Positions 34,220-45,094 are shown, numbered from the stretch's first letter. The stretch is DNA of 64,000 bases from Isoetes taiwanensis (GCA_021234155.1 JAJEKV010000066.1:6238800-6302799); one strand, 5' to 3'. Program-made: numbers and translations. The notes: generated by a model from the sequence alone, not told the origin.

Positions 34220-35975
34220 CACCCCCTTCTCCCTTCTCTTCCCTTTCCTTTCCCCTTTCCCTTTTTCCCTTCCTTTTTTTCTGACGGATTTTTTCCCTTC
34301 CCTTTTCATCCTTTCCCCGCCCTTCCTATTTTTCCCCTTCCTTTTCACTTTTCCTTTTCCCATGCACTTTTTCCGTTCTCTTTTTTCTCACCTTTTCATG
34401 TGCCCCTTTTCTTCCTTTCCCCATCCTCTTCCTCTTTATCCCTTTCCCTTTTCCGTTTCTCTTTTCCCATTTCCCTCTCCTTTTTTCCTCATGCCTGTTT
34501 CCCTTCCCTTCCTCCCTTTCCGCCTTCCTTTTTCCTTTCCTTTCCCTTCCATTTTCATTCTTTCGCCACCCTTTCACTTTTCCTAGTACCCTTTTTCCCT
34601 TTCCTTTCCCCTTCTTTTTCATTTTCTCTTTCCTTATGCCTCTTTTCATTTCCTTTTCTCTACCTTTTTTCATGTGCCCCTTTTCCTCCTTTCCCCACCC
34701 TCTTCCCTTTTTCCCTTTCCACTTTTTCTTTTTTTTTTTTTTTTTTTTTTTTTTTTCTTTTTCTTTTCCTTTTCCCATGCACTTTTTCCCCTTTCCTCAC
34801 CCTTTCCTTCTTCCATTTTTTTCGTGCCCTTTTCCCCTTCCTCTTCCCTCTTTTTCAATTCCTTGATCCTGACCCTTCTCCTGTTCCGCTTTCCCCCCTC
34901 CTCTTCCGCCCTTTTTGACCCTTTCCCTCTTTTTTCCTTTTCCCTCTTTTTTCCTTTTCCCTTTTTTTTCCCTTTTTTCCCTTTTCCTGATGAACTTTTG
35001 CCTCTTCCTCTTTTACACATGCCCTTTTTTTCCTTCCTTTCCTTTTCCCATGCCCTTTCCACATTTGAGCTTTCCTTTTTTTCTATGCCCCTTTTTCTCT
35101 TTCCCCCACCCTTTCCCTCTTTCCCTTTTCTTTTTTCCATGTTCTTTTTTGCTTCCTTTTTTTCCTTTATTTGCCCTTTTCCTCTTCCATTTTTTCTCAT
35201 GCCCTTTGAATCCCCTTCCCTTTTGTCATTTCCCTCTTCCCTTTTTCTAATGCCCTTTTTCCAGGTTCTATTTCCTCCTTTGCCCCTCCCTTTTTCTTTC
35301 TCCTTTCACTTTTCCTTTTTCCATGCTCTTTTTCCCTTCCATTCTCCCCACCTTTTTCATTTTTCACCTTTTCCCTGCCCTTTTGCTCATTTTTCCAATC
35401 TTTCACTCTTTTTCTTTTCTCAGTGCCCCTTTTCCCTTCCATTTCCCTCTCTCTTTTCCTTTCCCATGCCATTTTTTCCTTCCCTTTTCTTATTTCCTCA
35501 CCCTTTCCTTTTTTCTCCTCTTTCCCATGCTCCTTTTCCCTTTTTTTTTCCCGTGCTCTTTTTTTTCCTTCCTTTACCTATTTTTCACCCTTTTTTCATA
35601 TGCCATTTCCCCTTCCCTTTTCCCCTTTACCTCTTCCCCTTTCCTCATGCCCTTTTCTCAGGTTCCCTTCCCCCCTCCCTTTTGATTTTTTCTTTCTTTT
35701 TCCCTTTTCCCATGCATTTTTCTCTTCTCTTATCCCCACCCTTTTCCCTCTCTTTTTTCCCTTTTCCCGGCCTTTTTGCCCCTTCACGTTCTCTCATTCC
35801 TCCTCCCTTTTCCTTTTTCCCCTTTTCCTTTATCCCTTCCCCATAAGACCAATCATGGTGGTAGGAAGTTGTGTGAGAAATCTCGGCCTTTGGATGCACC
35901 TAGATGATCTCGGCCATTCAAATTAGGGCTTGATCCAATCCAAGAATTACGGTAAAACATTATAATATAAGATTT
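33957..35975 (+). mobile_element. Polypyrimidine repeat element P, full-looking copy
   Basis: The head, 33957-34170, starts ACTAGTAATGGTGCCCAGCG and contains the hairpin TGCCCAGCGTTGCTGGGCA. The body, 34170-35845, is an almost pure C/T tract made of irregular TTTTCCC, CCTTTTCC and TTTTTCATGCCC units, with poly-T runs at 34190-34219 and 34729-34756. The tail, 35850-35975, reads ATCATGGTGGTAGGAAGTTG, then CTCGGCCTTTGGATGC, then AATTAGGGCTTGATCCAATC and TTATAATATAA. The tail recurs inverted at 54830-54935 and the head recurs at 60797. Long Phe/Ser/Pro-rich frames across the body are by-products of the composition, not genes. Confidence 0.85.
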
Positions 35976-36059
35976 GTTGCACTGTATTTCTTCATCACTA
36001 CTTGAACTCGATTATCCTTGGTTCTTTCTTTCTCACGTGATTGGTCTAAGTCAGCTTCA

Positions 36060-36850
36060 GATGAATGCTCTCCTCTGTTCCTAGTAGGACTTTTATTGAC
36101 CCTGCACCAGTCCCAGTGCCTCCTTTGAGCCACTCTGGAACCAAGCATGGTTCAGTTCTTCCCATTTCCACAACAGACCATGATATGTGTACAAGGCACC
36201 CACTTAGCGTTGCCTTCTCTTGCAAGATAACTCAGAAGATGAAAAAGCCGGTTGTCAATTAACCATAAGAATTGGAAATCCTAAGGCATCTTCACCCCCT
36301 TCCTGTTCACCCCATTACTTGGCATGCAAGCCATTGCCCATGCTACAGTTAGAGAAGCTTGAAACAGAAGGGGAAACCCAAAGATGCTGCAGTCTTCCAA
36401 GCCCAAAACCCATGAGCCAGCAGAAAAGCTGGATGGCAATCACCAAAAACTTTCTAAGATGAGAGAACTCAAGCCATGCCTCCAAGTCTAAATAGTAGTG
36501 TATGCCTCGTCATAATCAAACTACTAATTCAGCAGTTTTGGCTTTCATACCCTAATCCAGAATGGCATCCCATATTGGAAACGGAAAATACTCCAGGACA
36601 ATATCTTATGGGCATGGCTATATGTAAAATACAACAAACTCACAGCATGATAAAGGGACGACCCAACAGGCAGCAGCAGCAGCCAGCCCACAACCAGCAG
36701 AGCCAATTTCGGCTCCAAACAAATCGTCCCACGGACCAAATCCGGCTCCTCTCAAACCTAATCTGTTCCAGCCGCCCTAATATTTTGCTCGTCCGCCCCG
36801 TTACAGGAAAATAGAATGTGAACCACACTTTTTTTTTAAACATGAACCAT
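36060..36850. other. Unassigned, possibly captured gene sequence
   Basis: Open frames of 80 and 112 codons on the plus strand (36220-36462 and 36476-36814) include GRPNRQQQQPAHNQQSQFRL. No domain is recognised, and the two frames are not joined by evident splice sites. Confidence 0.25.
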
Positions 36851-37014
36851 GTTCTTTATTTGATTAAAGCGTGACCCATATGTTCCCAACACCTCTTCCT
36901 CTAAAATAACCCTAAAATAACTCTAGAGTGAAAGAAAATAGAGTTAAAAAAAATAGAGGAATAAAAATAAAAGGGGGTAAACCATTGATGATATGGAATT
37001 TAGACAATAAAATG

Positions 37015-37125
37015 TGGGGTGCACTCTAGATATACTGATTAGTATGCCTCGTGTAATACGCCCATGAAATCATATGAAAACCATGCCAAAAAGCGTATAA
37101 AATCACAAAAAAAAACCCTGTTATA
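37015..37125 (+). repeat. Dispersed repeat R2, copy 2
   Basis: This copy shows GGTGCACTCTAGATATACTG, GAAATCATATGAAAACCATG, CGTATAAAATCACAAAAAAA and CCCTGTTATAAT, matching the copies at 24690 and 40112. It is followed immediately by LINE sequence. Confidence 0.8.
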
Positions 37126-37126
37126 A

Positions 37127-37472
37127 TTGAGCTCCCACCACCTTATGGTGGAAATAGGGAGATGGAAGGGAATTCCGAGGGAAGACAGGAAATGTCCCTT
37201 CTGCACCCTTGATGCTATCGAGGATGAGAAACATGTCTTCATTGAGTGTCCGGAGTATGTACATATAAGAGAGAAATTTGGCATATATCAATCTCAATTG
37301 GACAGTATTTTCGAGTTGGAGCCACACATCCTTGGTTGCTTTGTCAAGGAAGTGGACTCACACCACTCATTATTGATGAGTTTGAGCAAATAAGTGTAAA
37401 CCAGCCCCATGACCTTCAAGGTCCCAAACGGGATTCAGATAATCTATTATTATTATTATTATTATAATGCTA
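37127..37472 (+). mobile_element. LINE 3' fragment C with (ATT)n tail
   Basis: The open frame 37127-37393 reads VEIGRWKGIPREDRKCPFCT then IEDEKHVFIECPEYVHIREK, the LINE C-terminal GRW, CxxC and H...C motif region. The 3' part (CCAAACGGGATTCAGATAAT) ends in an ATT/TTA microsatellite (37443-37466). It is 5'-truncated to the last hundred or so codons and belongs to a different LINE lineage from copies A, D and E. Confidence 0.8.
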
Positions 37473-37474
37473 GA

Positions 37475-37945
37475 TATTCACACTACCATTAACATTATTA
37501 ACACAAACCATTGCATTTAACACATTTAAATTAAAATCCCCCTTAAACCCCCTTTGGTTTGGGTGCATATTCACCTCAAGTTACTCCCGCAACTAGAGTT
37601 AATTGATGTAGTATTTGCCCTTTATTCCAAGATCTAGACCATACATAGCGATCCCCGCTTGTGGGGTATGCATGTACAAGTTTTTGTATACATATATTAA
37701 GGCTTGCAAAATACTATAAGGTTTGAGAGAATGTATTTAATGGTGTTAATTTTATACATGTATTGTGAATATATTTTGGGGCTCTTCCTGCCCTAATCTT
37801 TTACCCCCCGAATATGCACCCAAACCAACGGGGGTTTAAGGGGGATTTTAATTTAAATGTGTTAAATGCAATGGTTTGTGTTAATAATGTTAATGGTAGT
37901 GTGTTAATTGTTATATTAAAAAATTTTTGGGCCCTTCGGGCCTAG
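37475..37945. mobile_element. MITE family M1, normal form with about 90-bp TIRs
   Basis: The left end, 37483-37573 (TAACATTATTAACACAAACC through the GGGTGCATATTCAC block), is inverted at the right end, 37815-37905. The interior of about 240 bases is unique and single-copy, with TGCATGTACAAGTTTTTGTA and GCAAAATACTATAAGG as at 22.3 and 32.8 kb. The GGGCCCTTCGGGCC hairpin follows at 37928-37943. Confidence 0.85.
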
Positions 37946-37949
37946 CTAA

Positions 37950-39124
37950 AGCCTTTGCACATTTTACACGTAGATATGTAGATGGAAATGGAAAACAAGA
38001 CCAACATCTATTCAAAACGAGAACACCATTTCCATATTCTCAATTCATTACAAGGGCATATATTTACGACAAAGCAATTTTAGTAAGACAAATAAACCAA
38101 TTGGAGTTATAAGGAAATGATGCATTACCATTGTAATATCATGGTCTGATGTGAATGTAAAGATTTACATTACAATTGAAAAACAATTTAATTAGAATAT
38201 ATTGGGATATATGTGCTTCACTATATGTAATAGCAATAAAAAACCAAATATATGGGCTTCACCGTGTAATAGCAATAAAAGGCCTCCAGTTCAATGAGCT
38301 CACCTAAATGTAGGGGATGAATAATTAATTGTCGGCGCAGAATCCTAACACCAATAATATCTAGAAATGTAACACCAATAATATCTAGAAATGAGCCAAG
38401 AGCAGGGAATGAACCCTATCATAATCGTGAGAGCATATATTCTTGAGAATTGCCATTCCATGTACAGACCCACCGAAGGGTTTTATCGAAGACAACTTAT
38501 TGCTTGCAAATCATAAGGCCCCAAAATGAGTTAAAACTTGCTAGAATGAGTATGGCATTTGCCAAAGTTTTTCCCCATCAAGTAGCTACGCCCGATTTTG
38601 TCTTTGCTCACTTGCTTGTGATTATGCTTGCATTTCTACAAGGGTGAAGGCACAATGTTTGCAAACCCACGAACTTGAGATGTTCCTCAAGAAATTCCTC
38701 AGAGCACATGTAGATGCAAGAAGGTAAGAGCGAGAAAATGTAAGAAAATAATTAAATCTGATCGATCCGAGTATATACCATGGCCCAAGAATTTGTAGGA
38801 GGACTCAAAATTTTATTCTAAAAGATCAAGGGGCTCTAGGCTCCAAAGTTTTTCATTATTCAAGACACTTAAGACCTTTGAAATCTGATATAAAACAAGC
38901 GAAGCTTCTATAGATAGGATGTGGTATACAAACCATTGTTGGCATTGTTGGGGTTGCTTGGATCACATATGATATTCCATAGTTTGGAGGAGCCACGCAA
39001 CCAAAAAGATTAGGAATTACAAACAAATTTACACATCACTTCATAAAATTATTATCTCAAGGTCGCCTCGCTTTGAGTCGCTTTATTCCAATTTCATCCA
39101 TGCTATTTGGTGCCATAAAGGATG
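37950..39124. other. Intergenic, no recognised gene
   Basis: AT-rich sequence with a short tandem duplication near 38349-38392 (AACACCAATAATATCTAGAA twice). No element end or gene was seen. Confidence 0.5.
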
Positions 39125-39129
39125 CAAAA

Positions 39130-39440
39130 GGTAAAAGCATGTTAGGGTGTCCCTTAAAAGTATTATTTAGTGACAAAAAAGTACCTAAAAAGGTAGCCGT
39201 GATCTGGTATGGGGTACCTATGTAATATCGCAGTAAAAGGTACATTTTAGAACTTTTATATATATCGTGGTCTCCGATAGCATTATCTTTATCTTAACTT
39301 TGTATATTAACACATCCTTGACTTTTATTTTGGATTTTTGTATTAGTTTTAATAAAAAGAAAAATGAGAAAGTACCCGCTTAAAGTACCGGTGTATGTAC
39401 TTTTGCAAATAAAAGTGGTACACCCTAACATGCTTTTACC
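39130..39440. mobile_element. MITE with 21-bp perfect TIRs and 5-bp target duplication
   Basis: The ends are GGTAAAAGCATGTTAGGGTG(T) at 39130 and its exact reverse complement ending at 39440. CAAAA flanks both sides (39125-39129 and 39441-39445), consistent with a target-site duplication. Inside each end are repeated AAGTACC motifs. There is no coding capacity. The superfamily is not assigned; the TSD could be shorter than five because of local A-richness. Confidence 0.9.
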
Positions 39441-39449
39441 CAAAACCAA

Positions 39450-40110
39450 CCTCAAGCCCGGGTGCTGGAGGAAGGTAACTTAACGGCGAAAATCACTTTG
39501 AGTCTCAAAAAAAGTGCATGGATATCCGAGAGAAATTTGAGTCCCAAAGGGTGCTCTTTTTCAGTGATGAGTCGAAGGAAGCCTCCAGTTGTGGCAGCTT
39601 CTTTGCCGCCGCCGATTAGGGTGTGGAGAAAGGATCAAACGGTGTAGCCATGGCAATCAGAGAATTATTGGACGGCTTAAAAAGTCTAACCTCCTTGAGT
39701 CCGGCCTCCTTGAGTCTTGGTTTGGGTTTGCTTATCCAAAGGGCATCCATCGCAAATCCATCGCTTACACATGCCGAAATCGAGCTCCACCGCTGTCGCA
39801 TCCGGTTCAAACCCCTATTTGCCATCTCTTTGAGTATGTCACCAAATGTGTGTACCAGCTCCCTCGTGGATAAGGACACCCCTAACCCGCTTCTACCCCG
39901 CCCAATATCGAAATCTCCCACCGATTTAAACCGAGCAAACAAACAAAACAAGCCTACCCCATCACTAATTTTTGTGTAAACAAACTACAAGCAAATCCGA
40001 AACCCTAATATTAACCACAAACCCTAATATTAACCTAATATTTGACAAACCTAATATTAACAATAAAAGCCCTACAACCACACGATTTTTCCTCTTCTTT
40101 CAAATGAATG
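39450..40110. other. Unassigned; weak minus-strand open frame
   Basis: A minus-strand frame of 111 codons (39951-39616) reads VSLSTRELVHTFGDILKEMA and ends with a Lys-rich stretch. No family is recognised. AACCCTAATATTAACC-type repeats occur near 40000-40060. Confidence 0.25.
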
Positions 40111-40111
40111 G

Positions 40112-40240
40112 CTAACAAATGAGTGCACTCTAGAAATACTGTTTAGTACGTCCACGTGAATACGCCCGTGAAATCATATGAAAACCATGCCAAAACGCGT
40201 ATAAAATCACAAAAAAAACCCCCTGTTATAATGCTACATA
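40112..40240 (+). repeat. Dispersed repeat R2, copy 3
   Basis: The copy reads GTGCACTCTAGAAATACTGT, TGAATACGCCCGTGAAATCA, and AAATCACAAAAAAAACCCCC followed by TGTTATAATGCTACATAT. It abuts the GRAS pseudogene, as copy 2 abuts a LINE. Confidence 0.8.
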
Positions 40241-40243
40241 TTG

Positions 40244-41230
40244 GATTGGCGAGAGTAGCTGAGTTAGAAGAATATGTGCAGAGCACATCATCTCCAAGTG
40301 ATTCTTCTTACCGCCAAGCAGACTCTCGTAACAATTGTGCATCAGACGCGGCAGGACAAGATACATGTTTGCATGATCTTGCATCCATAGCCAAAACTCG
40401 TCCGAGCAAGGAGGCATTGGAGCTCATTTCTGATCCTAAAGAGCTTTTTTTCCTATGTGCAGTGGAATTGACGATGATGACAAGGGCTATGCTGATATTG
40501 TGATAGCTAAACTCAATCAATTGGGCCAAAAGTCTCTGTAGAATATTAAACTGCAAAAAACCCCCTAAGAATGAAGTTCTATTTGCCATGCAAATCCTTT
40601 ATGAGGTATGTCCATATTTCAAATTTGGCCATATGGCAGCTAATGGTGCCATTGCTGAGGCCTTCAAGGATGAAGAGAGGATGCACATCAGCAGAGGCTG
40701 ACAAAGCTGGCAGAATCTGTTGGTGTTATCTTAGAATTCTATCCTCTACAAATGAATGGTGTAGAAGTGCAGTCTCATATGCTGAAGGTGCAATCTGGGG
40801 AGGCTTTGGCAGTGAATTTTGCTATACAGTTGCACCATATGCCAGATGAGAGTGTCTGTGTTGAAAACCCCCGTGAAAGAATTCTCAGAATGGTGAAAAG
40901 CCTTCATCCAAAAGTCGTAACTCTTGTGGAGCAAGAAGCCAACACCAATACTGCAAACTTTCTATCCCGATTTAAAGAAACCTTCAGCTATCATTCTGCA
41001 ATTTTTTATTCTTTTAACATAACTCTACCTAGGGAAAGCAGAGACAGAGTTAACATGGAATAGCATTGCCTAGCTAGGGATATGGTTAATGTCATTGCAC
41101 GTGAAGGTACAGATCGTGTAGAACGCCATGAGATTTTTGGAAAGTGCAGCATTCTGTTAACTCTGCAAGTGCAGCCGGAAATCTTAAAGTTCTCAATTTT
41201 GGGTTGAGCTTTTCAAAGGCATCAGTTGGA
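40244..41230 (+). pseudogene. PAT1-type GRAS transcription factor pseudogene lacking the VHIID core
   Basis: Pieces in family order are: the LHRI region with [20 protein letters not shown] (40470-40530); [20 protein letters not shown] and [20 protein letters not shown] (40569-40690); then a jump directly to [10 protein letters not shown] (40698). After that come LNGAEVQ-like VQSHMLKVQSGEALAVNFAI, LHHMPDESVCVENPRERILR and VVTLVEQEANTNTANFLSRF, and finally ITLPRESRDRVNME. The missing stretch is where VHIID and the following LHRII sequence should be, so the core of the GRAS fold is deleted. GRAS proteins are nuclear regulators, and PAT1/SCL members act in light and stress signalling. A TAG at about 41060 and earlier frameshifts break it further. 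The last part is duplicated at 41505. Confidence 0.9.
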
Positions 41231-41451
41231 AGATGTATATCCAATGACCCTTTCCTGATGCCTTTCAAGAACTGTATACAAAACCCATCAAGAAAGAAAA
41301 GTTAATTAATGGGTTATCTGATCCACTTTTTGTTACATTCGCCTTTGATATTTCCTCCAGTATGTCAGCAAAATTACAAGTATTGCAAGTAAATTCTGGT
41401 TTACTGGTGATGTTCAAATTAGATAAATTAACACTAGAGTTGTCCCGGGGA

Positions 41452-41479
41452 CCATTTCTGGTCCATGGACCAGAAATGG
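41452..41479. repeat. Perfect 28-bp palindrome at the tandem junction
   Basis: CCATTTCTGGTCCA followed by its exact reverse complement lies in the 74-base spacer between the two copies of the GRAS 3' segment. A degenerate relative is at 21931-22000. Confidence 0.9.
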
Positions 41480-41504
41480 CCCACCATACCCCCTGATTCT
41501 ATTG

Positions 41505-41921
41505 ACATAACTCTACCTAGGGAAAGCAAAGACAGAGTTAACATGGAACAGCATTGCCTAGCTAGGGATATGGTTAATGTCATTGCATGTGAAGGTACAG
41601 ATCGTGTAGAACGCCATGAGCTTTTTGGAAAGTGCAGCATTCTGTTAACTCTGCAAGTGCAGCCGGAAATCTTAAAGTTCTCAATTTTGGGTTGAACTTT
41701 TCAAAGGCATCAGTTGGAAGATGTATATCCAATGACCCTTTCCTGATGCCTTTCAAGAACTGTATACAAAACCCATCAAGAAATAAAAGTTAATTAATGG
41801 GTTATCTGATCCACCTTTTGTTTGTACATTCGCCTTTGATATTTCCTCCAGTATGTCAGCAAAATTACAAGTATCGCAAGTAAATTCTGGCTTACTGGTG
41901 ATGTTCAAATTAGATAAATTA
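41505..41921 (+). repeat. Tandem second copy of the GRAS 3' segment
   Basis: This 417-base segment repeats 41017-41430 with only a few differences. It reads ITLPRESKDRVNMEQHCLAR and then DMVNVIACEGTDRVERHELF. Where the first copy has TAG the second has CAG (Gln, the family residue), so the stop in copy one arose after duplication. The family C-terminus (the PFYRE-like and SAW regions) is not present in either copy. Confidence 0.9.
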
Positions 41922-41924
41922 AGA

Positions 41925-42699
41925 GATCAAGGAGGCCTATTATATGCTCTTATTGCTTAAACATATTTTTACTCTTCCGTCTAGTATCTGTAGGATTTTT
42001 AATTCCTCAATGTGCTTCACTTTATTTTATAATCAACATGTATGACTTCTAATGCTCAATATTCATCAATGTGCTTTCGTTGTTATTCTCAGACAAGAAA
42101 TAGGAATAACTCGATATTTCAGCAGCGCTTTGCTTTAACATTCAGTGAGATATATAGTTATAGAGCATAAATCTAACAACAGGTCCTTGAGTCCGTTACA
42201 GATCTTGAATTGATATCTAACTTGGATGATTATGATGTAAAAACAGAAATCAATGTAAAATGAGGATGATCCTTGATGAGATTTTTGGGACTTGTTTGGT
42301 TGAATTTGGGATACTTTTTAAGGTATTATCTGAAATTAACAAAGGAATTCTCAAGAAATAGATTCTGGCCAATTATAGAATATGCCAATTGGAAGACTAT
42401 TATTATTATTTTAGCATGGCTTTGACTCATTAACCATAGGTCCTCGGGAGTTAATTGAACTGACCGTCCCCCACCTGTTGGATGTTGGGTGGGTTATATC
42501 CAAGAATGTTTGGAATATTTGCATTTTGAAGAATATTCTATAGATTATTACAGTGATTTCTTGAATTATTTTAAAGAATATTCAACGCATTATCATGGTA
42601 ATCTTTCCAATCTTTGTTTTTTCTGTTCTCTTACGGCATCAGATTAGAACACCTCTGTAACGCCTCTGTAATGCCTTAAAGGCTCTTAGAACTATTGGA
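41925..42699. other. Intergenic, no recognised gene
   Basis: AT-rich sequence without recognisable motifs. Confidence 0.5.
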
Positions 42700-43254
42700 T
42701 TGAACAGATTGAACCTGTTTGGGCATAAAAAATCCCTTGTTCTTACAATAGATTCCTTTTTTTTTTTAAGAGAAATGCTCTACTTTTCTCCAAATTTTCT
42801 TTGTTTTTGCTTTTTTATCGTCGAAATTAAATCCACCTTCCTTCCCTTTTTCATGGCCTCTTTTAGAACCCCATATAACATCATATCCTCTGATCATAAT
42901 GATTGCCTGGAGTATGGCAATGATCTGGCAATTCTGGCATCATTTCCTACCCTGTTCTTGCATCATTCTAGCAGCTCAGAAACCGCAAAAATGGAAAAGC
43001 TCCTACCCTCGCTCTTGAAAAATGCTCCTACCTTGTTCTTGTATTTACAAATGGTAAAAGATGAAGGAAATAGGAATGAAATGGAGAACGAACTACATGC
43101 TTGGTCAAACCAAGGACACCTTGAAGAAAAGCAGTGCAAAATGCTAGTCGCCATAGATTCTTCTCTCGCCACATCTCCTTCCCTTGTGTTTTCTCATAAT
43201 AAAAATAACTCCCTCGGCCTGTGGTTAAGGGAGATCAACCTCTCCCTCACGTGA
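42700..43254 (+). CDS. Orphan 184-codon open frame
   Basis: The frame is open from the ATG at 42700 to 43254, with an alternative internal ATG at 42853 (MASFRTPYNIISSDHNDCLE). The first third is hydrophobic and Phe-rich; the rest is Leu/Ser/Glu-rich with EGNRNEMENELHAWSNQGHL. I recognise no family. A T-rich composition can hold open frames of this size by chance. It lies between the GRAS repeats and a hairpin-rich region, with no neighbour that suggests a role. Confidence 0.25.
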   Translation: MNRLNLFGHKKSLVLTIDSFFFLREMLYFSPNFLCFCFFIVEIKSTFLPFFMASFRTPYNIISSDHNDCLEYGNDLAILASFPTLFLHHSSSSETAKMEKLLPSLLKNAPTLFLYLQMVKDEGNRNEMENELHAWSNQGHLEEKQCKMLVAIDSSLATSPSLVFSHNKNNSLGLWLREINLSLT

Positions 43255-43559
43255 GTTGTAGAAAACCCCGTTTGGGCTAAACGGCCTCGAGGGTTATTTT
43301 CCATAACCCACTTGAGGAGGAGGTTAACCTCCTCTTTATCCCGCACAAAATTTTGTCATTTAGTGTGTGCCCAAGATCCTTAAAAAAGAATATAATCCTT
43401 TAAAAGAATACATATGTGAAAAGACACATGGCTCCTTTAATCTTGTTGATATCCATTCGGAGAATTTCCTTTAAATCTCTTCCTTTGACAAATTCCTCCC
43501 ATCCATTGTCGCTGACCATTTTATCTTTGCTTCTGAATTATCCCAATAACCCTTCTTTT

Positions 43560-43680
43560 TGGGAACAAATGTTCAAGGTTATGGTTTTGAATTGATTGTC
43601 ATAAACTTTGAACTATGATTTAAGCCACTTCACCCCCGGGCCATGGAGGGCAACCCTCCATGCGCAGCACCTTGTTTTCA
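43560..43680 (+). repeat. Repeat with CATGGAGGGCAACCCTCCATG hairpin
   Basis: ATGATTTAAGCCACTTCACC, the CATGGAGGG/CCCTCCATG hairpin (43642-43662) and GCGCAGCACCTTGTTTT recur inverted at 56345-56405. There they form the head of the minus-strand polypyrimidine element. Here no polypyrimidine body follows. Confidence 0.8.
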
Positions 43681-43989
43681 CATGAAAAGCAGAAAATTTT
43701 ATTGCCTGTCCTTTGAAATATAGGGAATGCCTTGCAAATTCCCTCACTGATGGTGAAGAGGGGTTCCTTAGAATTTGGAGGCAGGTAGGCTCTAAATTCT
43801 TGGAATAAAATAGAAAGGGTTATACTTCCCTAAGGAAAAAAAGTTTTTGTAACTATTTCCAATAATAAATAAAGCTTTTACCAAATATTTTACGAATTTT
43901 ACCAAAATAGCCTTTGTATTTCAAATATTTTCCTAAATGCCCCTGGTCAACAGAATACCATTGTATTATAGCATATTTACCTAAATGCC

Positions 43990-44400
43990 CAATTATTAAT
44001 GGAATTACCAAAATGCCCCTCAAATATATTAAAATTTAGCAAGATGGGACACATTAACAAAAAAACTTTAATACAAAATATCCTTTTACGACACCATAAC
44101 ATATATTTTGAACCAATAGAAGTGCATCCTTGTGTAATGGATCTAGAGGAATGCCTCAAGAGATCTCGAGGCACGTGCCTCGTGTGGAAGCACATTGGAG
44201 TACCTTGTGCTCATGCAGTAACTACGATCTTACAGAAAGGATATCATGTATGTATAATCTGACTTCTTATCTGAACACATATAGAGATGTGATTTATCTG
44301 GTGGTTCTTGGTTCTGATGAAGTGAATGAAGATGTTACATTACCGCCAGTTGCTCATCATCAACTAGATTCCCATATTCTTATGGTTGTATTTGTATTTT
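43990..44400 (+). pseudogene. MULE transposase C-terminal (SWIM zinc finger) remnant
   Basis: The frame 43999-44262 contains CLVWKHIGVPCAHAVTTILQ (44178-44237), which fits the SWIM finger pattern (CxC or C, W, G, PC, HA) of MuDR/FAR1-type transposases. A following frame gives SYLNTYRDVIYLVVLGSDEV then NEDVTLPPVA, the usual sequence after the SWIM finger. The DDE core is absent upstream. The copy is a fragment with at least one frameshift. Confidence 0.75.
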
Positions 44401-44785
44401 TTATTCATACAAGAAATGACCTCCAACCTTGCCACCCCACCATAAACCTAAGGACAAATTTTTTCTCCTATAAATTTTCTTTTAAACATGGTTTAAAAAA
44501 ATCTAGATTGAAATCTTAGGAAGTTCTACACATATTTTAGTCATATCCATCTTAATTATCACATCATATCTTAATCATACCACCTAAAGATACCATTGCA
44601 CGAAAAAATTTGGGCCTATCACCAGTCTTTATGAAGTCGTAAGGGGGAAGCTTTTCTCAGTTCAATTTTGCTTGCATTCAAAAATGTTAAAGCGTTCTGT
44701 TGACGGATCAATGGAAGAATAGCATGTCTGTAAAAGGGCCGGGGGGAATTGATCGCCATACCATTGCAGGAAATTTTCGCCCGAC

Positions 44786-45094
44786 ATGGGATTTTTTTCT
44801 TTGTCCTCAAGGAATTGGCTGTTGAAACAAGTTGTAGAAAAAGAAACTAATTACAGTGAATTTGAGTACATTGACTCTTCTTCGGATGATAGCTATGACT
44901 ACTCTGATACTGATACATATGAGTTAGAAACTCCGGTAGAACTTCTAGATTTCCAAGAAGCCCTTGAGCGGGAACTTAGCAGAGAAGAAGTCATGAAGAA
45001 GATTAAAATAATGACTATTTTGAAGCCCAATCCTCTTTGGTCGATGATAGTGAGGAAGAAGAAGAAGATGATTCAGCCGAAGCTGAGGAATTGA
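44786..45094 (+). CDS. Short acidic open frame, unrecognised
   Basis: A 102-codon frame, partly covered by an acidic low-complexity segment (YSEFEYIDSSSDDSYDYSDT) followed by EALERELSREEVMKKIKIMT. It could be an exon of a decayed gene or a chance frame. No family is recognised. Confidence 0.25.
   Translation: MGFFSLSSRNWLLKQVVEKETNYSEFEYIDSSSDDSYDYSDTDTYELETPVELLDFQEALERELSREEVMKKIKIMTILKPNPLWSMIVRKKKKMIQPKLRN

Noticed and set aside
33977-35926. Several long plus-strand Phe/Ser/Pro-rich open frames, up to 390 codons
   Set aside because: They are the translation of a C/T-only tract. All three frames are open because polypyrimidine sequence contains no stop codons.
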